Below are positions 45,795 through 57,111 of a DNA stretch of 64,000 nucleotides, piece after piece. Source of the DNA: Pyrenopolyporus hunteri (taxonomy: Eukaryota; Ascomycota; Sordariomycetes; Xylariales; Hypoxylaceae). The notes below the pieces were generated by a model. The model saw only the letters and a program-made list of their open reading frames with translations. It had not been told where the DNA came from and ran no database searches. The stretch is taken from the NCBI GenBank assembly GCA_902806595.1, contig CADCXC010000005.1, forward strand, positions 682,001-746,000, in the 5' to 3' direction. A program made the translations under genes and the position numbers. The first letter of the stretch is position 1. The number at the start of each line of letters is the position of its first letter.

Positions 45795-48700
45795 ATGTAT
45801 ATCAAGCAGATCATTATCCAGGGCTTTAAGAGGTATGTATTGACAGGCCTCTCATGCCACGAGAAATCCGAGCTCTGTCGTGCTAACACCCAAGTAGCTA
45901 CAAGGACCAGACGGTCATGGAGCCCTTTTCGCCCGGTACGAATGTCATTGTCGGTCGCAATGGTTCCGGGAAGAGTAACTTTTTCGCCGCGATACGATTC
46001 GTGTTGAGTGATGCATATACCCAGATGAGTCGCGAGGAGCGTCAGGCGCTATTACACGAAGGCTCAGGGTCCGCCGTCATGTCCGCCTACGTCGAGGTTA
46101 TCTTCGACAACAGCGACGACCGATTTCCGACCGGAAACAAGGAGGTTGTGCTACGCCGTACAATCGGGTTAAAGAAAGACGAGTACTCGGTTGATAAGAA
46201 GGTTTCTACCAAAGCAGACGTCGCAAACCTTCTCGAGGCTGCCGGATTCTCCAGGTCCAACCCATACTACATCGTCCCACAAGGACGAGTCACGGCCCTC
46301 ACCAATATGAAGGAGTCGGACCGTCTGAACCTGCTGAAGGAGGTCGCAGGAACCCAGGTCTACGAATCTCGTCGCGCCGAATCGCTCAAAATCATGACGG
46401 AGACTAATAATAAACGAGAGAAAATTGACGAGCTGTTAGATTACATCAAGGAACGCCTTAGTGAGCTGGAGGAAGAGAAGGAGGAATTGCGGGACTATCA
46501 GGACAAGGATCGGGAGCGTAGATGCTTGGAATACGCGTATTATCATAAGGATCAGGTCGCCACTCAGGAGGCCCTGGAAGATTTAGAGGAATCCCGTCAG
46601 GGCGGCATCGAGGATACGGACGAGAATCGTGAAGCCTATAACGCAGGCCTGAAAGTCATTGCCGCGTTGGACGCCGAAATCCACAAACTTCAACAGCAAA
46701 TGGAACTGCTGCGTATAGATCGTCGGCAGCTCGATGAGGACCGCCGAGAGAGCGCAAAGGCGATGGCGAACGCCGAGTTGGTAGTTAAGAGCCTGTCAGA
46801 GAGCATGTCGGTACAGGAGCAAGCCAGGCAACAACACGAGGCAGAGCTAGATGAGGTGAAGACTGCAATAGCGCAGAAGCAGGCCGAGCTTAAGAAGTTA
46901 GCCCCTGATTTTGAGAAGGCAAAAAAGAAAGAAGCAGACATCAAACAGGCTCTCGATACAGCGGAAGCTGGACGGCAGCGCCTCTTTACGAAGCAGACTA
47001 GAGGAAGTCAGTTTAAAAGCAAAGCAGAACGGGACGCATGGTTACGCAAAGAAATAGATGAGCTCAACATAACCCTAAGTCAGCAGAGAGCAAATCGTCT
47101 TGATGCTGACGAGGAAGTCAAGGCTGTTCAGGGCGCCATCGAACAGCTCGAGAACGAGATTGCGGAGCTGCGGCAGAGGAACGAGGCATTTGGCGGCGAC
47201 CGGCTAGCTCTTGCTGAACAAGTTACCAGCGCGAAAGATGTCTTAGACAAGCTCAATGAGGAACGAAAGCTACTCCGTCGAGAAGACGATAAGCTAGAGA
47301 CCATCATTGCCAATGCTCGAGGCGAACTAGACAATGCCGAACGAGAATTGTCGCACACTATGGACCGAGCCACCTCTCGAGGCCTAGCGAATATACAGCG
47401 ACTAAAACGCGAGAAGAATATTACCGGTGCCTACGGAACGCTGGCTGAGCTTTTAGACGTTAGCGAGGCATACCGGTTACCGGTAGAGCAGGTCGCCGGC
47501 GCCAGTTTGTTCCACTACGTAGTAGACAACGACGACACAGCAACGAAACTAGCTAGCGAGCTCCAGAGAATATACGGAGGCAGAATTACGTTCATGCCGC
47601 TCTCTAGGTTAAAACCGCGAAACGCAAACCTTCCGAGAGCCAACGATGCGGTCCCACTACTCAGCAAAATCCAGTATGACCCTGAGTATGAGAAGGCATT
47701 CCAGCAAGTTTTTGGTAACACTATCATTTGCCCCAACCTTACCATCGCCAGCCAATACGCGCGAAGCCATGGTGTACACGGTGTCACCCCGGACGGAGAT
47801 ACCTCAAATAAGCGCGGTGCGATGACGGGTGGATATATTGATACTCGAAAATCGCGCTTAGAAGCCGTCCGAGCCGTGAATAAATGGAGGGAAGAATATG
47901 AGCAGCTAAGGTCTCGGGCAGCGGATATACGGAGGCAAATAGAACAAAAAGACCAGGAGATTACCAACGCATTGGGCGAGGAGCGCAGGTTAACGCAGAA
48001 ACTGCGACAAATGGAAGATGGTTATGGGCCACTCCGAGCAGAATTAAATGCTAAGAATAATCAGGCAGATCGTGAAAGAGATCGGCTCGAGGCTGCAATC
48101 AAGCGACGAGATCTTGTCGAAAGGAACATGAAGCAGTTCCAAGACAACCTAAGCGCCCACGAAGCTGAGCTGGCTTCGGATTTTAAGAAGGTCCTGACAG
48201 CGAATGAGGAGAAACAACTCGAGAGCCTGGGTGCCACAGTGCAAGAGCTGCAAAAAGAGTGGAACGAGGTCAGTAATAGGCGGAGGGAGCTCGAGAGTCG
48301 CAAACGGAAACTAGAGCTAGATCTACGGACGAACCTCCAGCTCAAGCTCGATCAACTCACAAGCCAAGGGTTCGAAACCGCTTCCAGTGGCACCAGCAAC
48401 TTGAAAGAAGCTAGGCGAGAGCTCAAGAAAGCACAGACAACACTAGCATCGGTCAACAGCAAGATCCAGGCCAACGACGAACAGATCGAGGCTGCCGAGT
48501 CTAAGATAGCAAGCCTAGAAAAGCAGAAGGCAGAAAAAGAAGCAGAGCAGCAGGAGATCGCAAGAGAAATCAAGAAGCAGGAGAAGAGAATGGATAAGAA
48601 TAGGCAGATGAAGGCTTTATTAACGGCGAGGGCGACGGAATTGGCTAAGAACATTCGCGACCTCGGCGTGTTGCCAGAAGAGGCCTTCGAGAAATACGAG

Positions 48701-49569
48701 AGGCTCGAGCACAAGACTGTATGTCCAATCTCGAGTGGCAATGCGATTTCCGAACCCAGCTAATATCATATCACAGGTTGTTTCACGGCTTAAGAAAGTC
48801 AACGACGCGCTCAAAAAGTACAAGCATGTTAATAAGAAAGCTTTTGAGCAATACAACAGCTTCACCAACCAGCAGGAGCAGCTCTTGAAGCGTCGCAAGG
48901 AGCTGGATCAGTCGCAAGCGTCGATCGAGGAGCTAGTTGCTCATCTCGATCAGCGTAAGGACGAGGCCATTGAGCGAACGTTCAAGCAGGTCTCGAAGGA
49001 GTTTGCTACGATCTTCCAGCGCCTAGTGCCCGCCGGCCACGGCCGTCTAGTCATCCAACGTAGAGCCGACCGACGAGCCGATCCGGATGACTCTGACGAG
49101 GAACAACGGACCAGCGTAGAGAACTATACGGGCGTTGGTATCAGCGTGTCTTTCAACTCCAAGACCGCGGATGAGCAGCAGCGCATCCAGCAGCTCTCGG
49201 GTGGTCAGAAGAGTGAGTACAATAAGCCTATATCCCTACTTTCTCGTTCTTCTAAACTAACGTGCACGATTAGGTCTTTGCGCTCTCTGCCTGATCTTCG
49301 CCCTCCAACAGACGGAGTCCAGCCCTATGGTCATCTTCGACGAGGTCGACGCCAACCTGGATGCTCAGTACAGGACGGCGGTGGCCGGACTCCTCCAGTC
49401 TATCTCGGCCGAGGCCGGCACGCAGTTCATCTGCACCACCTTCCGGCCCGAAATCGTCCACGTCGCGGACAGGTGTTACGGCGTTCTGTTTAGGAACAAG
49501 AACAGTACCATCAACTGCGTGAGCAGGGACCAGGCCTTGGATTTCGTCGAGGGCCAGGCACCTAGGTAG
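45795..49569 (+). CDS. smc3: Cohesin subunit SMC3
   Basis: Four exons (45795-45832, 45898-48718, 48777-49212, 49274-49569) encode 1196 residues. SMC3 pairs with SMC1 to form the cohesin ring that holds sister chromatids together and shapes chromosomes. The ABC ATPase head is split in the usual way: Walker A GRNGSGKS (32-39) near the N-terminus, and signature LSGGQKS (about 1093-1099) with Walker B MVIFDEVDANLD at the C-terminus. Between them are two long coiled coils around a hinge (about 515-640, with TGAYGTLAELLD and GAMTGGYIDTRKSR). The first intron (65 bp) joins GFK to SYKDQT, the diagnostic SMC3 N-terminus. The third splits the signature motif right after LSGGQK. Length is typical. Confidence 0.95.
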
Positions 49570-50101
49570 TCGACGGCGCCGATGAGGATAGGGGATTGCG
49601 TGTATATGGAGATAGGCAGGGGGGTTTTTATACTTCATACCTTATCGTGCTTGTTTGTATACCATGGGGGGACTGACGCTGTTCGTTTTATCCGCTGTAT
49701 GATGTATCTTATGCCGTGAGGGATGCTAATGAATGTTACCTACACCTACTACTACCTACTATACGGCTTCGAGCAACGCGTGTGTAAGGCAGGTGTTACT
49801 ACTACTAGGCCATTAGCAAGGTTGGCTACCGAGTTGGCTTCGATGTGTGTCGTTCGGCTTGGCACTTGAGCGGAAGGGATGCCCCTGAGATGAACTTAGA
49901 AGCTTACAGCGACGGGTGTGCCTCAGTCTGAAAGCTGGCTCGTTATAGATGCTTTTCAGTGCTATGTAGTCGAAGTTAGAACTGAGTAAGACAATCGTTG
50001 TCCTCACTAAACTAAGGTTTTCCTCAAAAGACACCTCGCAAGATTTCGTTTTAGACTTGTCGATATCCTAAAAGCCGCCAGACTTGTCGTTCAGCTTTCT
50101 C
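49570..50101. other. 3' flank of SMC3
   Basis: The interval probably contains the SMC3 3' untranslated region. No gene or RNA is visible before the MITE end at about 50102. Confidence 0.5.
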
Positions 50102-50619
50102 TCAAAATACAGTACACCATGCGTTTAGGTATACTGTATTCTAGCCACTGTATTTATAAGTTTTAGCGTATGCCCCATTACATTACAGCGCTATCTACAG
50201 TGGACAATTAGATAAGAGCTGCCCGCAGTATCAGGGCTTCGTCGCTCCATGGAATCATTCCAATATGGGCGGTAGCGCGCCACCGATAAGATGCGTTCAA
50301 TTCAATCTGAATAGTTCCATGATTCACAACGTTCCGATAATTGACTCGTTTTGATTTTAAACCATTTCACACGAATAACAATATTATCAGGTTTTTAACT
50401 AGTAATATGTAGACTATCGCCGAACCGTTACTGAGTCTTAGCTAAGGTTTGATTAGAAGGCTCGCATAATAAATGGAAACCAACCGCCGTAAATAGTGTA
50501 GTAAACCACTGTAAATAGCGCTGTAGCGTAGTAGCGTGTGCGCTAGAACTTATACTGAAGGAAGCAGTTGTAGTGGTTAGAAATACAGTACGGAGTAATT
50601 CATGAATTACTGTATTTGA
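50102..50619. mobile_element. MITE with terminal inverted repeats of about 100 bp
   Basis: The left 50102-50203 and the reverse complement of 50506-50619 align almost end to end. Shared blocks are TCAAA(A)TACAGTA, ACTGTATT, CTARCCACT, ATAAGTTYTAGCG and ACAGCGCTATYTACAGTGG. The roughly 300-bp middle is unique and carries no reading frame. Each end itself contains a small hairpin built on AATACAGTA/TACTGTATT; the right one includes the perfect palindrome AGTAATTCATGAATTACT. I could not identify a target duplication with certainty, so the superfamily is unknown. Confidence 0.7.
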
Positions 50620-50729
50620 AGGGTGGTTCCCGTTGCAGTTTATTTCATCACAAGCTTAATATATACCTAGGTAGACAAATTAAGATATCTAGTATAAGAT
50701 TCGGCGACTCGCTAAGACTAGAGCCACAT

Positions 50730-53139
50730 TCAAGCCTCCGAACTCAAGCTCATCGCCGCCAACTGCCCGGACCAACCGGCTCCCTCGCCACCGACCTTCT
50801 CCAGCGGGGCCTCGATCGCAATCGGCGTCCACACGAGCGACACGCCATTGACGCCCAGTATAGCCAGGAACTCCTCCTCCTCCCCTTCCGCCGACGCACC
50901 CGCGGGCGTGGGCAGCGGCCGATCGAGACTCGTCTCCTGGACGCGGGCGAACGTGCGGTTGCCGCGGGCCACGATATCGAGGTCGATCCACTGGGCAGTC
51001 GGCAGCGTCGAGTTCAGCCTGTAGTAGTTGCCCGACGCGAACAGCGTGATGTTGGGCGTCAGCATGAGCGAGGAGTCGCGGCCGGAGACGAGGGTTGCGT
51101 CGGGGCTGAGCTCGTCGATGCGCAGACGCAGCGAGAGCGTGTAGTCCCGGCCCTTGGAGGACAGGGGCGTGGACAGCGAGCAGGTGGAGTTGATGCTCAG
51201 GGTGGAGTCCGCGGTCAGCGGACAGTTGGCCGTGGCGTCGTAGCCGTTGCCGGATTGGTCGGTCACGGTTGTTTCTTGCCGTGCGATCATGGCTGTGAAC
51301 TCATCTCGGCTTGACACGGATGTAGACGTGTAGTTGAAGATTGTCGAAGAAGCAGACGGGATTGCTCGGTCTAGGTTCTGGGCTGGTATGAAGGGGAGAA
51401 GAGTTGAAAACGCCGAAGAGAATTCTGGCTCTAAGAGGTCGCCTCCCCATTGTTTGTCTGCCAAGGCTGGGATCCCGTCTTTCCAGGCATAATAAGCCTC
51501 GGAATACACGGATGCGTTGGCGCCGTAGTCGTTCCATAGAGGTGTAACGGCACCGAGCACGAGGGGGTTAGACTTCTCTGGGTTGTTGGCGGCGACCTTC
51601 GTGTCGAAGATATAAGGTTGCCATATTCCACCCGTTGCTGGATTTCCGTTGAATGTTTTGGCAACGTTGACTACCTGCGGGTAGCTTCTGGAATATTTAT
51701 TAACGGTATAATAAGTATCGTCGGAATTCAGGACCGAGTAGTTGTTCAAGATATAATCGTGATACGGATCATCCTCGAAGAACGCCCAATGTTGTACGGA
51801 GACGTTCCGGTCGACGTTATCGTATTCGGGTTTAGGAGGGAAAGTGCCCCAAATGCGGATGGCTTTTCCGGATTCTTGATATATGTAGCCCGCCATCTCG
51901 TTGACGAACCGATTATATTCATTGGGGTCGCCGGTGTACTCATCCGCGCCAATGTGGACGGTCTTCGAATGGAACCAATCAAGGAAAGTGCTCCAGATAG
52001 TTTTCATCGTAGGGATTGCGTCCGGATGCGAGATGTTTAATAAGGTTAACTGGTCACCCAACGCCAGTTCCGGTTTCCATTGTATGATAACTAGCGCGTG
52101 TCCTGGGGCTTCAATCTCCGGAATGATGGTTACTCCTCGAGAAACGCAAGCCGACTGAATTTCTTCAAACTCCTCTCTCGTGTAAGATTCGTTCTTATAC
52201 TTATTCAACCCAGCTAGGTCCTCGGAATCGGACCAGAGGCGGAACCGGGCGTATAATTGCAAGGATTGCTCTCTCGTATAAAGGTCGCGATTATTGAACA
52301 GATTATCACTTAGGTGAATCTGGAATGTGTTCTGTTTGAAGAAGCTCATGTACGAGCACAATTCTATAATAAACTGTTAAATTTTAGTCGTTAGCTTCAG
52401 CCATCGAAGTCTAAAGTAAGTAAAAAACTCGCTATGGAAAGAGCAAGATATATGTTGACAGATCGCGCAAGAACCAGTCTAGGTATAATAAATATATATA
52501 GGAATCCACATACCTCTGGTGGGTAATAATGCCGAGCAGCGTCGAGCATCATACCTCGAGTCTTCCACCCAGGCGCGTCGTCTCCCTCTCCATATGGCAA
52601 CGAGCCGTTTGAGAGGATTGCCTGCTGCAAAACGGTTCGGGTACCCCACCATACGCCTAAGGGGCTGGCTCCGGATATAACGATTCCTGAAGAATTGATG
52701 GAAAGCGTGTAGCCTTCGGACGTCTGGCAACCACTTGCATCGACATACTTGCTAGGGTCTCCTAATGTAAGGAATATACCATCTGGTGCGGGCTCGTTGG
52801 CAAGAGTAACATCAATATCGAGGTCCGCGATGCTTTGCAAGTCATCCGCAAAAGTCTTGGCAAATTCGTGTAAACTAGGCGGAATCAGAGTCTCGCCCGT
52901 CTCATCACGGCTTTCAGCGAATTTTGAATCCACTACCAGCGACTTGAGGGACGTGATTGAATAATCCCCATCACTAGATGCCGTGAATGAGGTTGTTGGT
53001 ATTCCCACGAGTCTCGAAGTTACAGAGATGGCTGGAACAAGGTTAGTTCTTGATATGGTCCAGACAATAGCGTAGGTAGCATTCACAGACCATTAGATAA
53101 TGTGGCTAACCACACATAAGATGGACGAACGAACTTCAT
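50730..53139 (-). CDS. Secreted beta-N-acetylhexosaminidase, GH20 family
   Basis: Three exons, 53091-53139, 52514-53031 and 50730-52373, encode 736 residues. The enzyme would release terminal GlcNAc or GalNAc from chitin oligomers and glycans outside the cell. The rebuilt N-terminus (MKFVRPSYVWLATLSNA) is a probable signal peptide. The GH20 N-terminal beta domain ends near GVWWGTRTVLQQ. The catalytic barrel has RGMMLDAARHYYPPE, joined over the 140-bp intron to FIIELCSYMSFFKQN, then HLSDN and HIGADEY, where Asp333-Glu334 are the catalytic pair. The last about 200 residues (DQSGNGYDA, YTLSLRLRIDE, QWIDLDIVARGNRTFARV) resemble a LamG/concanavalin-type fold. Intron 1 uses an uncommon donor, GTCTGT, with a good ACTAAC branch and TTCCAG. 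The GH20 family is certain; the first exon is moderately certain. Confidence 0.87.
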
Positions 53140-54044
53140 CCTGTCAATTAGATGCCTCTATTCAGTGGCTATACCTCCGAACACATAAGTCGAAGCCCAT
53201 TAGACATCGCACGGGTAATGGGTTAATTATATCTGAACCACCAGAAATGGCGGTGGTAAGCCTGATATTATATCTACCCACTATCCATGGTCTTGGTATT
53301 CAATATAGTATGCGGCGAAGCTTGCCTCCCCGGCCTCCGCCATCTCGGACGATGAGCGAATCATATTGTCGTCGAGCTGTCGAGGTACCTTGGCTTTGAC
53401 GATTACTCGAAGGGTCATGTAACCCTGGAGAGGGGGTCAGATAAGACTTATACTTTAAAGATCTGGGGGGACCGAAATTCTGGGGATAAATCCCGTCGAT
53501 CTATGGGTAGGGTAGCAATGACACGCCTATATAGGTAGGTATGTTACTGCTTAACCCTGCTTCCGGTTGAGGTTGGGAATCCTTAGCAACGAGGTTCAGG
53601 TCTGGGCAATGCGGAGTAGTGCCATAATACGCCTTGACCCCCTCTATCTAAGAATGATGGTTATAGTTATACTATTATACGAATTAATACATTATATTAA
53701 AATATCCGTGTCTTAGGTAACGTGCACAAACGAGCTCCTGGACCTTATCTTGAGCTTATCGGGAATGGTGGGGTCCTCGAGGTTACCACCAAAATTGTTA
53801 CTCGCATTGACGTTATTTCCCATTGCAAATGACTTCATCTTTTAACCAAACTCGACATTCACGCCGTTCTAAGGCACTACATAGGTGGCGAAAGACGCAA
53901 ATAAGCGTTCTAATTAACACGGCCAGCGTTTTAAAATAAACATACCCAAGCATTCTATCCTTATTCAACCGACATCACCAAGCAACAAAAATCACTTACC
54001 CTTCCGAACAGCATTGTTCGAGGGTAAATACCCATATACTCATC
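53140..54044. other. Divergent promoter region of the GH20 and RIO1 genes
   Basis: The 900-bp spacer has no credible reading frame. One GGTAGGTA motif lies at about 53533-53540. Both flanking genes start from it, so it should contain both promoters. Confidence 0.5.
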
Positions 54045-55757
54045 ATGGCGACGGACGCACCAACGGCGTTGCCTTCCCGGTTGTCGCCTCACCCACCGAA
54101 CAATGATGATCGAAATTCAGGAGACCGCGAAACACCCAGAAGCCTCGTGGATACTGCTCCAGAAAGTACGGATGCAGTCGAAAACGATGAATCCGATTTA
54201 GACTCCGTTTTCGACGAGGACGAGGGCATAGTTGATGACCTTGGTCTAGATGGAGCAGCGGACGGAGCGAGAAACTTCAATCGACAACGGCCTCTACATT
54301 CCAACCAACAGAAACCCGCCGCCAATACTTCCTCTAGCGTAGACGATCAGATTGCGATCCTGTCGAGACATGCTGCCAAAATACGGCTGGACGATGTCAA
54401 GGAAGGGCAAGATCGCGAGAAGGACAAGGCCGACAGGGCTACAAGCGAGCAGGTTCTCGACAAGAGAACACGTATGATACTCTACCAGATGATCAATCGC
54501 GGTATTGTCAGCGAGATACACGGCGCGATCAGCACGGGAAAGGAGGCCAATGTTTACGGTGCCGTCGCGTACCCGGATATCAACGGGCCACCCGTTCAAC
54601 GAGCTGTTAAAGTCTACAAGACAGCGATATTGAGCTTCAAAGACCGAGAGAGATACATTACTGGCGAGCATCGATTTAAGTCTGGCGCGGAGAAGGGTAA
54701 CAGTCGGAAGATGGTGAAGCTATGGGCGGAAAAGGAGTTCCGCAACTTACGGAGAATACACTCAGCCGCCATTCCTTGCCCCGAACCCATACAACTCAAG
54801 CTTCATGTTCTTGTGATGGGCTTTTTAGGAGACAGGAAGGGCTATGCTTACCCACGGTTACGCGACGCTAACATTGCCGGCGACGATGCGGACCAGCTGT
54901 GGAGACAGCTCTACATTCAACTATTAGGCGTCATGAGGCGCATGTACCAAGTATGCAAGCTGGTACATGCAGATCTAAGCGAATATAATATTCTATACCA
55001 CGACAGACAGCTCTATATCATCGACGTATCTCAGAGCGTCGAGCACGACCATCCTCGGTCGCTCGAGTTTCTTCGGATGGATATCAAGAACACCGGCGAC
55101 TTCTTCCGTAGGCAAGGAGTCGATACGCTGTCCGACCGGACCATCTTTGATTTTATCACGAACCCCGAGGGTGCGGTAGAAGAGCCGGGCTTGTCAGAGG
55201 CGATAGAAAAGCTGTATGCTTCAAGAGCACCGTCCGCCAACGACGAGGCAGCTGCCGCCGAGCGAGAGGTCGATAATGAGGTCTTCCGAAATCAATATAT
55301 TCCCCAAACTTTGGAACAGGTCTATGATATCGAGAAGGACGCGCACGCCATTGGAGAGGGTGAGGGAGACAAACTCGTCTATCGAAATCTCCTCGCAGAC
55401 CAGGTAGTATCGAAACCGGATGCGGACGATGTGAGCTCGGAAGACGAGTCGGATGAGGGAGCAGCCCTCGACAGCGATGTCGGGAGTGACGACGAAAGCA
55501 AGTTCTCGAAGGGCCCTCCTCGAGGAAAGCGGTTCGAAGACAAGGATGAGAAAAAGGTAAGCTACATCTTGATGTGATAGTGAAGTTACCCCTTGCATCC
55601 CTTCACACCCCATAGACCTGCACACGCCGATCACACTAACAAAATGTAGCAACGCAAACAAGCCGCTAAGGAAGCGAAGGCCGAGAAGAGAAAAGAAAAG
55701 ATGCCGAAACATCTCAAAAAGCGCTTAGTAGCTACTAGCTCTAGAAAGAACAAGTAG
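54045..55757 (+). CDS. rio1: Atypical protein kinase RIO1
   Basis: Two exons, 54045-55556 and 55650-55757, encode 539 residues. RIO1 acts in the last cytoplasmic steps of 40S ribosomal subunit maturation. After an acidic N-terminus comes the RIO kinase core. It has the P-loop-like STGKEANVY (163-171), VKVYKT with the ATP-binding Lys, catalytic LVHADLSEYN (Asp310, Asn315) and metal-binding IIDVSQSVEHDHP (Asp327). The flexible-loop sequence TGEHRFKSG matches the family. A 93-bp intron (GTAAGC...AATGTAG) precedes a 35-codon exon that encodes the whole Lys/Arg-rich tail (QRKQAAKEAKAEKRKEK ... SSRKNK). Reading through the intron stops after six codons and would remove that tail. Confidence 0.94.
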
Positions 55758-57111
55758 ACATAGAGCTCCAATCGGAATGAAGATCTCATCCCGCTTCTCG
55801 GTGTATGGTGTATGCATTACCTATCTGTAGGTTGGTTACCGACGACGATGTAAACGTGCTTTTCGGTCCCTATACAACCAACTACCTACTTACCTACCCG
55901 AGCTACGCGTCCGAACACCCAGCCGAGAGAGGGGGAGCATGCACGCCTCCCCCTTCATCGGCCTCTCTAAGGGGTAAGTACATACCTGGGTAGTGTAGAC
56001 CTTTCTTTTTCCTTACTCCAGAGCACCACCCCCTTGCAATCATATGATGAGATCTTTTTGACGCGCGGTCTGGACTAGGGCCACTGTGTTTTTGCTAACT
56101 CCTGACAATAACCGTGCCTGGTCCTTGCCGGAGAGCGTTCCGAACTGTCTGCCCCCCTGATGGGGCCACATGTGGATCAAAGAGAGCCCTGATGATTGCT
56201 ATTACGAGGCATGCTTTTTGTGTTTCATTAGTCTCTTTTCTTTTCCCGGCTGTAGCCAATAGTTGCCCATACCGATTTCTAGGGTGCTGAGTCCGGCTTC
56301 CCGCCCTCTCCACTACCCGCAACTTATCCGAATTCTTGTGTCTTCGCAAGCCTTGCGATATAGTTGACTTTTGCTACCATCTATCGGCTAGGCCACTCCC
56401 CCGAAGGGGGTTTAGAATACAATGGTTAGCACACCGTATCCTAAGATGGTATATACGGCTATGGCAATGTGCCATTACCGTGAAAAGTCTTACAAAAATC
56501 TCGGCAAACTGCAGTGTGATAGTCTTAGCACTGGCCTTCATGAAGCAACATTACTCTACATAGTAACAAGAAATTAAAAGGGTGTATTTGTCATGTACAG
56601 GACATTAGGGGAGATAAAAGTACCTAACCTATCTACGTTACAATTTCGCCGTCATAATCATAGCCACATGTGTATAGTATAGTCCACCTCTTAAAAGCTC
56701 GAAAGCAAAACGATGGTAGTTTTACCATGTTATGATGTTCGATAAGAATGCACATGATACAGACTTCATGATTTCCCGTACCCTATTCTAGATTTGTTTC
56801 CTTTCCTCCAATTCCTTCCTGGTATCTATGCGCTGATGGAGACGATGTCTCTGTTGCTCTGCTTCCATGCTAGTATGGCGGGCAGTTGGCATCGTAGTAT
56901 GTAGTCGAGAGCTTCGCCGGTAAGCTGACGGATACTGTAGTCGTCGTGGTATTCCTACAAGCGTAGGTCCGCAAGTTCCTTCTGACTCGCTCTATAATCC
57001 GGCCCCGATCGTGTCCGGACTCCCCTTGCTGTTATTACACCGTCCTATGCTGTGCCCCTTGCCCCCCTAAATTAACTAGTGGAAGCATTTTGTGACACGT
57101 CGACGTCGTTC
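55758..57111. other. Convergent intergenic region between RIO1 and the NLR gene
   Basis: Both genes end toward it. CCTACTTACCTACC-type repeats occur at about 55881-55900 and 55975. A minus-strand frame at 57035-57550 overlaps the NLR coding sequence in another phase and is a shadow. No gene is visible. Confidence 0.5.
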
